From the NCBI GenBank assembly GCA_041060555.1, contig JBEUDS010000004.1: a stretch of 64,000 nucleotides of DNA; one strand, 5' to 3'. The first letter of the stretch is position 1, and every line of letters begins with the position of its first letter. This DNA is from CAUJIW01 sp963205175. GTDB taxonomy: Bacteria > Pseudomonadota > Alphaproteobacteria > Sphingomonadales > Sphingomonadaceae. Of the stretch, positions 8,844-17,196 are shown piece after piece. Both the position numbers and the translations under genes were made by a program. The notes below the pieces were generated by a model that was not told the origin of the DNA, ran no database searches, and saw nothing but the letters and a program-made list of their open reading frames with translations.

Positions 8844-10931
8844 ATGGCGAAGCAGCCTTCCTCGGATAGTCCCAGGCCCCGTCGCGCCGCGCGCCGGCGC
8901 AAGCCGGTGTGGCTGATCCTGCTCCAGGCGGGCGGCGCGCTGGCGGCCGTCACGGCGCTCGCCCTGACCTTCGTGGTCTGGCTGGCGGCCCAGTCGCTGC
9001 CCAGTTTCGATACCCTCGTCCGCGAGCCGCGCGGCCAGATGATCGTCGTCAAGGCCTCCGATGGCTCGACGCTGATCACCTTCGGCCCGTCCTACGGCGA
9101 ATGGCTGTCGTCCGCCGACCTGCCGCTGAGCATCAAGACCGCCATGGTGGCGATCGAGGACCGGCGCTTCTATCATCACCCCGGTATCGACCCCATCGGC
9201 ATCGCCCGCGCCATGGCCCGGAACGCCAGGGCGGGCCGTTTCGTCCAGGGCGGGTCCACCATCACCCAGCAGGTGGTGAAGAACATCTTCCTCACCTCCG
9301 AGCGCACGTTCGCCCGCAAGGCCCGCGAAATGGTGCTGGCGCTGGCGCTGGAGTGGAAGTTCTCCAAACCGCAGATTCTCGAACTCTACCTCAACCGGGT
9401 CTATTTCGGCGGCGGCGCCTATGGCGTCGATGCCGCCTCGCGCAAGTTCTTCGGTCATTCCGCCCGCCAGCTCAGCCTCGGCGAGGCGGCGATCATCGCC
9501 GGCCTGGTCAAGGCGCCGACCCGCTACGCACCGTCGTCCGACCCCGAGCAGGCCCGGCAACGGGCGAAGCTGGTGGTGGCGGCGCTGGTGGATGCCAACT
9601 TGCTGGATGCGGGTGACGTCGACAACGCGCTGATCGACCGGGTGCGCTTTGTGCCGCAGCCGCGCGAGAACAACGTGCGCTACTTCACCGACTGGGTGCT
9701 GGCACAGGTGGAGACGCTCACCGATGAGACGGCCCAGCCGCTGGAGGTGGAAACCACGCTCGACCCGCGCACCCAGCAGGCGGCGGAGCTCGCGCTGAAA
9801 TGGAACGTGCCCGCGGGGTTGCAGGGTGGTCTGGTCGCCATGGCGCATGATGGCGCCATCCGGGCGATGGTCGGTGGCGTCGACTATGTCACCAGCCCCT
9901 ATAACCGGGCGGTGGCGGCCCGCCGGCAGCCGGGCTCCGCGTTCAAGCTGTTTGTCTACCTGGCGGCGCTGGAAGCCGGCGCGACGCCGGATTCCATCTA
10001 TGTGGACGAGCCGGTGACGTTCGGAAAATGGTCGCCGGTCAATTCCACCCGTAGCTTTCAGGGCGAGGTGACGCTGACCCAGGCCTTCGCCCAGTCGATC
10101 AACACGATCGCGGTCAGGCTCGCGGACGAGGTGGGGTTCGACACCGTGGCGGCAATGGCGCGGCGGTTCGGCATCTCGACGCCGATTTCCCGCCAGCCGG
10201 CGATGGCGCTGGGTGCCTCGGAAGTGACGCTGCTCGACATGACCGCCGCCTACGCCAGTCTCGCCCGCGGTGGCGTCGAGGCCCGCCCCTACGGCATCCG
10301 GTCCATCCGCACCGTTGCCGGCAAGCCGCTCTACAGCTACCAGCCCGACGCGCCGCGCGGGCTGGTGACACCCGAAGTCGCCGCCGGCATGACGCGTATG
10401 CTGGAGGCCGCTGTCAACGAAGGCACGGCGCGCGCCGCCAGCATCGACCGGCCCGCCGCCGGCAAGACCGGCACCACCCAGTCCAACCGCGATGGCTGGT
10501 TCATGGGTTTCACCGCCGACCTGACCGCCGGTGTCTGGATGGGGCGTGACGACAACAAGGCGGTGCCCGGCCTGGCCGGGGGGCGCACCCCGGCGCGTGC
10601 CTGGGCCGCGTTCATGAGCCGGGCGACGCAGGGCCTGCCGGCCCAGCCGCTGTTCGCTGATTCCAGTACGCTGGACGGCGTCGAGCCCGATGCCGAGACC
10701 TATGGCCTGGTGCCGGAGGGTGAGGGTATCGAGGCGGTCGAGCCGGTGTGGGACCCCGAGACGCAAAGCGCCCCGCCGGCGGCCGCGCCGTCCCAGACAA
10801 CCGCCCCCGGCGCTGCCGGGTCATCACGCGCCGCGCCGCCGCGCCTTGACGATGCCTGGCTGGAAGGGGTGCTGAAGGAGCCGGGTAACGCCGCAAGCTC
10901 AGGCGGGGGTGGCAACAACCCGGTGCAGTGA
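8844..10931 (+). CDS. Class A penicillin-binding protein (PBP1A family)
   Basis: Bifunctional peptidoglycan synthase, anchored in the inner membrane and acting in the periplasm. From the ATG at 8844 the protein has 695 residues: a basic cytoplasmic tail, one membrane span (about 21-47), a glycosyltransferase GT51 domain (EDRRFYHHPGID with the catalytic Glu, GGSTITQQVVKN, and LELYLNRVYFGGGAYGVDAA), and a transpeptidase domain with the SxxK motif in PGSAFKLF, SxN in AQSINT and KTG in AGKTGTTQ. The Pro/Ala-rich C-terminal tail is probably disordered. An in-frame ATG at 8799 is less likely, since CGGGAA precedes 8844. The 3' end overlaps the convergent metallopeptidase gene by 33 bp. It resembles PBP1A or PBP1C-like enzymes; the exact subclass is unsure. 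Confidence 0.93.
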   Translation: MAKQPSSDSPRPRRAARRRKPVWLILLQAGGALAAVTALALTFVVWLAAQSLPSFDTLVREPRGQMIVVKASDGSTLITFGPSYGEWLSSADLPLSIKTAMVAIEDRRFYHHPGIDPIGIARAMARNARAGRFVQGGSTITQQVVKNIFLTSERTFARKAREMVLALALEWKFSKPQILELYLNRVYFGGGAYGVDAASRKFFGHSARQLSLGEAAIIAGLVKAPTRYAPSSDPEQARQRAKLVVAALVDANLLDAGDVDNALIDRVRFVPQPRENNVRYFTDWVLAQVETLTDETAQPLEVETTLDPRTQQAAELALKWNVPAGLQGGLVAMAHDGAIRAMVGGVDYVTSPYNRAVAARRQPGSAFKLFVYLAALEAGATPDSIYVDEPVTFGKWSPVNSTRSFQGEVTLTQAFAQSINTIAVRLADEVGFDTVAAMARRFGISTPISRQPAMALGASEVTLLDMTAAYASLARGGVEARPYGIRSIRTVAGKPLYSYQPDAPRGLVTPEVAAGMTRMLEAAVNEGTARAASIDRPAAGKTGTTQSNRDGWFMGFTADLTAGVWMGRDDNKAVPGLAGGRTPARAWAAFMSRATQGLPAQPLFADSSTLDGVEPDAETYGLVPEGEGIEAVEPVWDPETQSAPPAAAPSQTTAPGAAGSSRAAPPRLDDAWLEGVLKEPGNAASSGGGGNNPVQ

Positions 10932-11627
10932 GGCGCCGTGCTGGCGCAACCAGGCGCGTGCCGGCCGCACGGGGCCGCCGTTGAGCTGCTCGGCCAGCGA
11001 CCAGAAGGCCTGGCTGTGGTCCATGTGGGCCAGATGCGCCACCTCGTGCGCCGCCACGTAATGACGGACCGGCTCCGGCGCCAGGATCAGCCGCCACGAA
11101 AAACGCAGGTCGCCGGACGCCGCACAGCTGCCCCAGCGGGCGCGCGGATCGCCGATGCCGACCCGCCCCAGCGGCCGGGCATGGCGCGGCAGGGCGGGGG
11201 CCGAGGCGAGCCCGGTGACGCGGGCGCCGAGGTCGGCCAGCGCCGCCGCGCGCAGATGCCGGACCACCCGTGCCGCCACCCGCGCCCGCGGGCCGCCGAC
11301 CACCAGCCGGTCGCCGTCGTGGATCACCCGGCGCGGCGCGTCCGGGAGCCAGTCGATCAGGGTCTCGACGCCGTTGACCGGAATGCGCGTGCCCGGCGCG
11401 ATCGGCAGCAGCGGCTGCCAGCGGTCGACGGCGGCGGCGATCCAGTCCCGTCGCTGGTCGATGAACGCCAGCGCCTCGGTGAGCGAGACCCGGCGCGGCA
11501 TGCTCAGCCGCAGCGTTCCGGTGGTCGCCAGCGCGGTCAGCGTCAGGCGCCGGGCCTGCGGCAGACGGCGGATCTCCAGTGGCACCGTGAGGTCGCCGAG
11601 GTCGAGCGTGCGCCGCTCGATGCTCAT
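10899..11627 (-). CDS. YgjP/SprT-like zinc metallopeptidase (DUF45, M48-like)
   Basis: Probable zinc-dependent metallopeptidase of the YgjP/DUF45 group; the natural substrate is unknown. The zinc site HExxH is visible in AAHEVAHLAHMDH, with LRFSWRLILAPEPVRHYV before it and SQAFWSLAEQ after it, all typical of the family, as is RWGSC (seen as GDPRARWGSCAASGD). I prefer the ATG at 11627 because the family domain begins directly there (MSIERRTLDLGDLTVPLEIRR); ATGs at 11699 and 11708 are in frame and would overlap the upstream YcgN gene. It is third in a SCO-YcgN-metallopeptidase run. Its last 33 bp overlap the end of the PBP gene on the other strand. Confidence 0.82.
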   Translation of the reverse strand: MSIERRTLDLGDLTVPLEIRRLPQARRLTLTALATTGTLRLSMPRRVSLTEALAFIDQRRDWIAAAVDRWQPLLPIAPGTRIPVNGVETLIDWLPDAPRRVIHDGDRLVVGGPRARVAARVVRHLRAAALADLGARVTGLASAPALPRHARPLGRVGIGDPRARWGSCAASGDLRFSWRLILAPEPVRHYVAAHEVAHLAHMDHSQAFWSLAEQLNGGPVRPARAWLRQHGASLHRVVATPA

Positions 11628-11685
11628 GACCGTCTCTGTCCCGACACCGGCCGGGGCATGGGGGCCGGCGCGGCTGGCGGTGCGA

Positions 11686-12129
11686 TCATGGCGTTTCATC
11701 CACCACATGCTGCTCCAGCGGCCCGGCGTCGCGTTCCGATACCGCCCAGCCGACCACTGAATGGCCGCGTCGCCGGGTCGACTCGGTGTCGCCGGTGATC
11801 AGGGGGTGCCAGTCCGGCAGATCCTTGCCCTCGGCCACCAGCCGGTAGGCGCAGGTGGCCGGCAGCCAGTCGCTGCGGCGGATGCGGTCGACCGTGAGCT
11901 TCAGGCAATCCGGCACCAGCAGCTTGCGCTGGCGGTAGTTGGCGCAACGGCCGGTCGAGAGGTCGAGCAGCCGGCAGGCGACGTTGGTGTGGTGCACCTC
12001 GCCGGTGTCCTCGTCCTCCAGCTTGTGCAGGCAGCATTTGGCGCAGCCGTCGCACAGCGACTCCCACTCGGCAGGGGACATCTGGCGCAGGGTCTTGCGC
12101 TTCCAGAATGGCAGCGGGCTGTCGTTCAC
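11686..12129 (-). CDS. YcgN family cysteine-cluster protein (UPF0260)
   Basis: A 147-residue protein of the YcgN/YkgJ cysteine-cluster group, proposed to bind zinc or iron; biochemical role unknown. Seen: the start VNDSPLPFWKRKTLRQMSP, then the metal-binding-type cluster LCDGCAKCCLHKLED, and further Cys in NVACRLL, GRCANY and VPDCLKL, ending with the conserved WHPLITGD and SVVGW stretches. The start is GTG at 12129, overlapping the stop of the SCO gene (GTGA), so translational coupling is likely. The open frame continues further upstream, but that part shadows the SCO gene and is not protein. Confidence 0.88.
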   Translation of the reverse strand: MNDSPLPFWKRKTLRQMSPAEWESLCDGCAKCCLHKLEDEDTGEVHHTNVACRLLDLSTGRCANYRQRKLLVPDCLKLTVDRIRRSDWLPATCAYRLVAEGKDLPDWHPLITGDTESTRRRGHSVVGWAVSERDAGPLEQHVVDETP

Positions 12130-12755
12130 CGCACCAGGTCGCCGAGTCGCGCGGCGACCTCCTCCGGGGTGACGGTGGAGGAGAAATGGGCGGCATACTT
12201 GCCGTCCGGCGTCATCAGGTAGGTCAGCGCCGAATGGTCGACCAGATAGTCGGCCGCCGTTTCGCCCTGCTGGGCCTTGGCGGAATAGACGCGATAGGCC
12301 CGCTTGGCGGCATCCACCTGCGCCTGGCTGCCCGTCAGCCCCACCAGACGCGGGTGAAAGGCGGTCACATAGGCCTTCATCACCGCCACGGTGTCGCGTT
12401 CCGGGTCGACGGTGATGAAAACCGGCTGCACCCGGGCGGCTGCGGCCGGCTTGCTGGCCTCCAGCGCCACCATCGCCTGGGCATTGCGCTGCAGGTCGGT
12501 GGGGCAGACGTCGGGGCAGTAGGTATAGCCGAAGTACACCAGCAGATACTGGCCCGGCCAGTTCTTCTCGGTGACGGTGCGGCCGTCCTGGTCCACCAGC
12601 GTGAACGGGCCGCCGATCAGCACGTCGCCGTCGCCCTCGCGGCTGCCGGCGGACCGGCTGTCGGGGCCAAGCCACAGCGCGACGCCGGCGGCAAGCACCA
12701 GCGCCGCCAGCAATGCGACGACCAGAGTGAAGGACAGGGTGCGTTTGGATTTCAT
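12126..12755 (-). CDS. SCO1/SenC family copper chaperone
   Basis: Membrane-anchored thioredoxin-fold protein that delivers copper to cytochrome c oxidase or handles thiol redox in the periplasm. The 209-residue protein has one N-terminal membrane anchor (about 5-30), then FTLVDQDGRTVTEKNW, the copper ligand motif GYTYCPDVCPTDLQ (CxxxC), and the third ligand His in YLVDHSALTYLM; FITVDPERDT is also typical. All three copper ligands are present, so it is likely functional. No cytochrome oxidase genes are in the window. It is the first gene of a run with YcgN and a metallopeptidase; 52 bp separate it from the divergent ankyrin gene. Confidence 0.92.
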   Translation of the reverse strand: MKSKRTLSFTLVVALLAALVLAAGVALWLGPDSRSAGSREGDGDVLIGGPFTLVDQDGRTVTEKNWPGQYLLVYFGYTYCPDVCPTDLQRNAQAMVALEASKPAAAARVQPVFITVDPERDTVAVMKAYVTAFHPRLVGLTGSQAQVDAAKRAYRVYSAKAQQGETAADYLVDHSALTYLMTPDGKYAAHFSSTVTPEEVAARLGDLVR

Positions 12756-12807
12756 GGTTCAGCTCGTCCCGGTATATAGACTTGTCGCGAAAGTCGGAGA
12801 GGAAAAA

Positions 12808-13443
12808 ATGACGCGTAGGCTTATCCGCTCGATTCCCGCCATGCTGCTGGCCTGTGCCGGACTGGCGCTGGCGGCGCCGCCGGCCCGGGCCGAGGTTGGC
12901 GGCAACATCTACCAGTTTCTCAAGGCCGTACGCGACAAGGATATCATGAAAGCCAACACGCTGCTGTCCGAACCGGGCTCGGCGATCATCGACGCCCGTG
13001 ACGGCGATACCGGCGAGGCCGCGCTGCATGTGGTGGTCAAGCGCCGCGACGGCGGCTGGCTGGAGTATCTGCTGGCGCGCGGCGCCAACCCCAATGTCGA
13101 GGACCGCGACGGTAACACGCCGCTGATCCTCGCCGCCGCCCAGGGCTATGGTGACGGCGTGACCCAGCTGATCAATCGCCGGGCCGACCCCGATGCCCGC
13201 AACCGCGCCGGCGAGACCGCGCTCATCAAGGCCGTGCAGGCACGCCAGGACCAGATCGTGCGGTTGCTGCTCGCCGGGGGCGCCCGGGTTGACATCCCGG
13301 ACAACGTCGCCGGGTACACCGCGCTCGACTATGCCGAGCAGGATCGCCGGGCCGGCAACATCCGCCGGCTGCTCAGGGACGCGGAGGCGTCACGCCAGGC
13401 CCCGGCCGCGCCGCCGCCCGTCAGCCCGCCCCAGACCCGCTGA
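12808..13443 (+). CDS. Exported ankyrin-repeat protein
   Basis: A 211-residue protein with a Sec signal (MTRRLIRSIPAMLLACAGLA, cleavage probably after PARAE) followed by four to five ankyrin repeats (about 60-190), recognisable as GEAALHVVVKRRD, DGNTPLILAAAQGYGD, AGETALIKAVQARQ and YTALDYAEQDRR, then a Pro/Ala-rich tail. It is likely a periplasmic protein-binding module; the partner is unknown. The start has a strong GGAGAGGA ribosome site 6 bases upstream. The stop codon lies inside a 15-bp tandem duplication (13431-13460). Ankyrin fold is certain; cellular role cannot be assigned. Confidence 0.88.
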   Translation: MTRRLIRSIPAMLLACAGLALAAPPARAEVGGNIYQFLKAVRDKDIMKANTLLSEPGSAIIDARDGDTGEAALHVVVKRRDGGWLEYLLARGANPNVEDRDGNTPLILAAAQGYGDGVTQLINRRADPDARNRAGETALIKAVQARQDQIVRLLLAGGARVDIPDNVAGYTALDYAEQDRRAGNIRRLLRDAEASRQAPAAPPPVSPPQTR

Positions 13444-13460
13444 GGCCAGACCCGCTGAGG
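13431..13460. repeat. 15-bp tandem duplication across the ankyrin gene stop
   Basis: CCAGACCCGCTGAGG occurs twice in direct tandem (13431-13445 and 13446-13460), followed by a partial third CCAGG. The ankyrin gene stop TGA is in the first copy and an identical TGA recurs in the second. It looks like a recent slippage duplication that leaves the protein unchanged. Confidence 0.85.
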
Positions 13461-13487
13461 CCAGGTTTTGGGCGGGCGGGCCTGGAC

Positions 13488-13512
13488 GGCGCGGGCTCAT
13501 GCCCGCCGCGCC
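13488..13512. terminator. Hairpin between ankyrin and histidine phosphatase genes
   Basis: A stem of about 8-9 bp with one bulge and loop TCAT (core CGGGC / GCCCG) between two convergent genes. There is no T-run. It is a candidate bidirectional terminator. Confidence 0.4.
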
Positions 13513-13515
13513 GGT

Positions 13516-14142
13516 TCAGCCGGCACGGCGGTTGGTGTAGACCAGCCGCCAGTCGCCGCCGATACCCTCGCCGGGCACGTGATCGATGCGGGTGGTCGAC
13601 AGGTTGTCGACACTGATGGTCAGCGCCCGGTCGAGGTCGATGCCCAGCGCGTGCGCCAGCGCCGCCCGGATGGTGCCGCCATGGGCGACGGCGACGATCG
13701 GCCGGCCGGCGAAGCGGGCGGTCAGCTGGTCCATCGCCGCGCGGACGCGCGCCGCCTGGGTGACGAAGCTCTCGCCGCCCGGCGGCTGGTCGGCGGCGGT
13801 GGTGAACCAGGTCTTGTGGCGTGGCCGGCCCGCCAGCGTTGCCTTGAGCGCCTCCATGGTCATGCCGTGCCAGGCGCCATAGTGCTGCTCGGCAAGCCGC
13901 TCGTCCGCCAGTCGTTCGGCCGGAGCGAGCCCGGCGTCGGCGATGGCGTCGGCGGTCTGCACCGCGCGCATCAGCGGGCTGGTCACCCACACGGCGTTCT
14001 TCGGCAGGAAGCCGGCCAGTGCCTGGAAGGCCGGGGTATCGGAGACATCGGCGGGTTCGTCGTGGGTGTCGTAAACGACGGCGCCAGCCTCGCGGAGGGT
14101 GGCGACGGGGGCGTGACGGACAAAGTGCCAGCGGGTGATCAT
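13516..14142 (-). CDS. Histidine phosphatase family protein
   Basis: Phosphoglycerate-mutase-like phosphatase with a phospho-His catalytic mechanism; substrate unknown. From the ATG at 14142 the protein is about 208 residues and begins MITRWHFVRHAPVATLR, in which RHA is the catalytic-His motif close to the N-terminus. LADERLAEQHYGAWHGMT matches the second conserved block (LxExxxGxWEG type), and IVAVAHGGTIRAAL carries the second catalytic His. An ATG at 14169 is also in frame. GGAAG precedes 14142. Many members of this group (for example CobC-like phosphatases) fit equally well. It is divergent from regB. Confidence 0.87.
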   Translation of the reverse strand: MITRWHFVRHAPVATLREAGAVVYDTHDEPADVSDTPAFQALAGFLPKNAVWVTSPLMRAVQTADAIADAGLAPAERLADERLAEQHYGAWHGMTMEALKATLAGRPRHKTWFTTAADQPPGGESFVTQAARVRAAMDQLTARFAGRPIVAVAHGGTIRAALAHALGIDLDRALTISVDNLSTTRIDHVPGEGIGGDWRLVYTNRRAG

Positions 14143-14218
14143 CAATGTTTCTTCCACCTGTGTCGGCACGCGCGCGCGGCCTGTTTGCTTCCTGCGTTCA
14201 CCGGCGTATAGCGAAAGC

Positions 14219-15538
14219 GTGAGCGGGGCAGAAGATCGATCCTATCGTGTTTCAGACACGGCCGCCGGCCCGGAAGGGCTCGGCCTGCCGGGCGTACGGG
14301 TGCGCACGCTGGTCATCCTGCGCTGGATCGCCATCACCGGGCAGCTTGCGACGCTGGCCATCATCGGCCCCGGACTGGGGTTTCCACTGGCGCCTTGGCC
14401 GCCGCTGGCGGCGATCGCCGCGTCGGTCGGCGTCAACATCGGCTCAACCCTGCTCTACCCGCGCACCGCCGAGCTGAACGGTCGCGAGGCGACCATCCAT
14501 CTCGCCTTCGATCTGCTGCAGCTGGCGGTGCTGCTGTTCCTCACCGGCGGTCTCAACAATCCGTTCGCGGTGCTCATCCTGGTGCCGGTGACCATTTCGG
14601 CGACCTTGCTGTCGCTGCGTTCCACCATCATCCTGATCAGCATCGCCATCGCCTGCCTGGCGGCGCTGGCGCTGTGGGCGCTGCCGCTGCCCTGGCACGG
14701 GCCGGCGCTGGCGCTGCCGCCGCTCTATCAGGCCGGCCAGGGCGTGGCGCTGCTGATCGGCATGACCTTTCTGGCCGCCTATGCCTGGCGGGTGTCGGCG
14801 GAGGCCCGCCGGCGCCAGCAGGCGCTGATCGCCACCCAGACCGCACTGGCACGCGAGCAGAAGATGTCGGCGCTGGGGTCGCTGGCGGCGGCGGCCGCGC
14901 ACGAGCTGGGCGGGCCACTGGGCACCATCACGCTGATCGCCCGCGACCTCGACGACCAGCTCGGCAACGATCCCGATTTCGGCGACGACGTGAAGCTGCT
15001 GCGCCAGGAAGCCGCCCGCTGCCGCGAGATCCTGGTCGGCATCGCCCGCCGGGCCGAGGCCGACCAGCCGTTTCCGCGCTTGCCGCTGGAAGCGCTGGTC
15101 TATGAGGTTGTCAAACCGTTCGAGGGCGGCCGGGTGGCGCTGACCGTGCGCCAGAGCCTGCTGAAGGGTGCCGCGCCGGTGTTGGCGGCCCGCACGCCGG
15201 AGCTGTTGCACGGGCTTGCCAACATCGTCTCCAACGCGGTGCGCCATGCCCGCGCCCAGGTCGACATCGACATCGAGGCCGGCCGCGACGAGGTGCGGCT
15301 GACGGTGCGCGACGATGGCGACGGCTTCGATCCCGCACTGCTGCCCCGGCTGGGCGAGCCCTATCTCGGGCCGTCGCAGTCGCGTTCGGGCGGCACCGGG
15401 CTTGGCGTGTTCATCGCCACCACGCTGCTGGAGCGCACCGGCGGCACGCTGACTTTCGCCAACGTGCCCGAGGGCGGCGCGCGGGTGGACATTCGCTGGA
15501 CAAGACACACATTGGACCCGGAGGAGACCAGGGCATGA
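14219..15538 (+). CDS. regB: Redox-sensing histidine kinase RegB/PrrB/ActS
   Basis: Membrane sensor of the RegB-RegA global redox system, which reads the quinone pool and controls respiration, photosynthesis, nitrogen or carbon fixation genes in alphaproteobacteria. From the GTG at 14219 it has 439 residues. It has six predicted membrane spans (about 20-190), with the quinone-site motif GGLNNPF near residue 110, the phospho-accepting His in AAAAHELGGPLGT (H228), the redox-active Cys in EAARCREIL (C268), and the ATPase boxes NIVSNAVRHA, DDGDGF and GGTGLGVFIA. All known regulatory residues are intact. The start is uncertain: an in-frame ATG at 14135 would overlap the divergent phosphatase. The stop overlaps the regA start (ATGA). 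Confidence 0.94.
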   Translation: MSGAEDRSYRVSDTAAGPEGLGLPGVRVRTLVILRWIAITGQLATLAIIGPGLGFPLAPWPPLAAIAASVGVNIGSTLLYPRTAELNGREATIHLAFDLLQLAVLLFLTGGLNNPFAVLILVPVTISATLLSLRSTIILISIAIACLAALALWALPLPWHGPALALPPLYQAGQGVALLIGMTFLAAYAWRVSAEARRRQQALIATQTALAREQKMSALGSLAAAAAHELGGPLGTITLIARDLDDQLGNDPDFGDDVKLLRQEAARCREILVGIARRAEADQPFPRLPLEALVYEVVKPFEGGRVALTVRQSLLKGAAPVLAARTPELLHGLANIVSNAVRHARAQVDIDIEAGRDEVRLTVRDDGDGFDPALLPRLGEPYLGPSQSRSGGTGLGVFIATTLLERTGGTLTFANVPEGGARVDIRWTRHTLDPEETRA

Positions 15539-16077
15539 CGGATGCAGCGGCCGACGAGCGGACCCTGTTGCTGGTGGACGACGATGCGGCGTTCCGCCAG
15601 CGACTGGCGGTGATGCTGGAGCGGCGTGGCTTCCAGGTGACGGCGGCCGAAGGCGTCGCGGCGGCGTGCAAGCTCGCCGCCCAGCTCCGGCCGGCCTATG
15701 CGGTGGTCGACATGCGGCTTGAGGACGGCAACGGCCTCGACGTGGTGGCCGAGTTGCGGCAGGTGCGCGAGGACGTGCGCGCCGTCATCCTCACCGGCTA
15801 TGGCAACCTTGCCACCGCCGTGGCGGCGGTGAAGACCGGTGCTGTCGACTATCTTGCCAAGCCGGCGGAGCCGGAGGACATCATCCGCGCCCTGCTCGCC
15901 GAGGAAGGCGAGCGGCCAGAGCCGCCGGAGGAGCCGATGTCGGCCGACCGGGTGCGCTGGGAGCATATCCAGCGGGTCTATGAACTGTGTGGCCGCAACG
16001 TCTCGGAAACCGCGCGGCGGCTGAAGATGCACCGCCGCACTCTCCAGCGCATTCTCGCCAAGCGGTCACCGAAGTGA
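15535..16077 (+). CDS. regA: Response regulator RegA/PrrA/ActR
   Basis: DNA-binding partner of RegB. The 180-residue protein has a receiver domain (LLLVDDDAAFR acidic pocket, phospho-Asp in VVDMRLEDGNGLD at D59, T in ILTGYG, K in YLAKPAEPED), a Pro-rich linker (PEPPEEP) and a C-terminal Fis-type helix-turn-helix, CGRNVSETARRLKMHRRTL, which is nearly invariant in the RegA family. It is translationally coupled to regB. Target genes cannot be read from the window. Phosphorylated RegA normally activates or represses many redox-related operons. Confidence 0.95.
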   Translation: MTDAAADERTLLLVDDDAAFRQRLAVMLERRGFQVTAAEGVAAACKLAAQLRPAYAVVDMRLEDGNGLDVVAELRQVREDVRAVILTGYGNLATAVAAVKTGAVDYLAKPAEPEDIIRALLAEEGERPEPPEEPMSADRVRWEHIQRVYELCGRNVSETARRLKMHRRTLQRILAKRSPK

Positions 16078-16248
16078 CGGACGCCGCCGCCCGCTGACGG
16101 CTGCTGGCGGATCATGGTCGGGCATACCCGCGTCCAGCTTTAGCTCACCCAAGAATTTCTGCTTTGCGACACGGCCGCGAGCCGGACATGAGTGATGTCC
16201 ACAGTCGGGCACTGCTATCGTGGCGTGCCCATCGACACGGACCCGCCC

Positions 16249-17196
16249 ATGGCCGAACAAACCGCACGCGCTGCCGACGCAGCACCCCGGACCTCCCCGC
16301 TGACGGCGCACCTGCGCCGGCTGGAGGCCGAATCGATCGCCATCATCCGCGAGGTGGCGGCCGAGTTCGCCAACCCGGTGATGCTCTATTCCATCGGCAA
16401 GGACTCCGGCGTGATGCTGCATCTCGCCATGAAGGCCTTCTACCCGGCCAAGCCGCCATTCCCGCTGCTGCACGTCGACACCACCTGGAAGTTCCGCGAC
16501 ATGATCGCCCACCGCGACATGATCGCCGAGCGCTACGGCGTCGACCTCATCGTCCACGTCAACGAAGAAGGCGTGGCGCGCGGCATCAACCCGGTCGACT
16601 CCGGGTCATCGCTGCACACCCAGGTGATGAAGACCGAGGCGCTGAAGCAGGCGCTGGACAAATACGGCTTCGATGCCGCCTTCGGCGGCGCCCGCCGCGA
16701 CGAGGAGAAGAGCCGCGCCAAGGAGCGGGTGTTCTCGTTCCGCTCCGCCGGCCACGTCTGGGACCCGCGCAACCAGCGGCCGGAACTCTGGCGGCTGTAC
16801 AACACCCGGATCCGCCAGGGCGAGACCATCCGCGTCTTCCCGCTGTCCAACTGGACCGAATACGACATCTGGGACTACACCCGCGCCGAAAACATCCCCG
16901 TTGTGCCGCTGTATTTCGCCGCCCCCCGGCCGGTGGTGCGGCGCCAGGGCGTGCTGATCATGCGCGACGACGAGCGGCTGCCGCTGCTGCCCGGCGAGGA
17001 GCCGGAAATCCGTATGGTCCGCTTTCGTTCGCTGGGCTGCTACCCGCTGTCGGCGGCGGTGGAATCCGACGCAGCGTCGCTTGATGACATCATCGCCGAA
17101 ATGCGCGCCAGCCGCACCTCCGAACGCCAGGGCCGGCTGATCGACAGCGACGAGGCGGCCTCGATGGAGAAGAAGAAGAAGGAGGGCTATTTCTGA
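16249..17196 (+). CDS. cysD: Sulfate adenylyltransferase subunit 2
   Basis: ATP sulfurylase catalytic subunit: ATP plus sulfate gives adenylyl sulfate (APS) and PPi, driven by GTP hydrolysis in CysN. The protein is 315 residues from the ATG at 16249. It carries the PP-loop-like motif YSIGKDSGVMLHLAMKAF, VDTTWKFRDMIAHRD, GGARRDEEKSRAKER and the C-terminal DSDEAASMEKKKKEGYF tail typical of CysD. No strong ribosome site precedes this start; an ATG at 16192 is in frame but adds non-homologous sequence. The stop overlaps the cysNC start by one base. It is separated from the reductase operon by about 7.5 kb, so the pathway uses two loci. Confidence 0.95.
   Translation: MAEQTARAADAAPRTSPLTAHLRRLEAESIAIIREVAAEFANPVMLYSIGKDSGVMLHLAMKAFYPAKPPFPLLHVDTTWKFRDMIAHRDMIAERYGVDLIVHVNEEGVARGINPVDSGSSLHTQVMKTEALKQALDKYGFDAAFGGARRDEEKSRAKERVFSFRSAGHVWDPRNQRPELWRLYNTRIRQGETIRVFPLSNWTEYDIWDYTRAENIPVVPLYFAAPRPVVRRQGVLIMRDDERLPLLPGEEPEIRMVRFRSLGCYPLSAAVESDAASLDDIIAEMRASRTSERQGRLIDSDEAASMEKKKKEGYF

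Noticed and set aside
12130..13029. Extended open frame upstream of the YcgN gene
   Set aside because: It is antisense or out of frame to the SCO and ankyrin genes. The GTG at 12129 overlapping the SCO stop is the sensible start.
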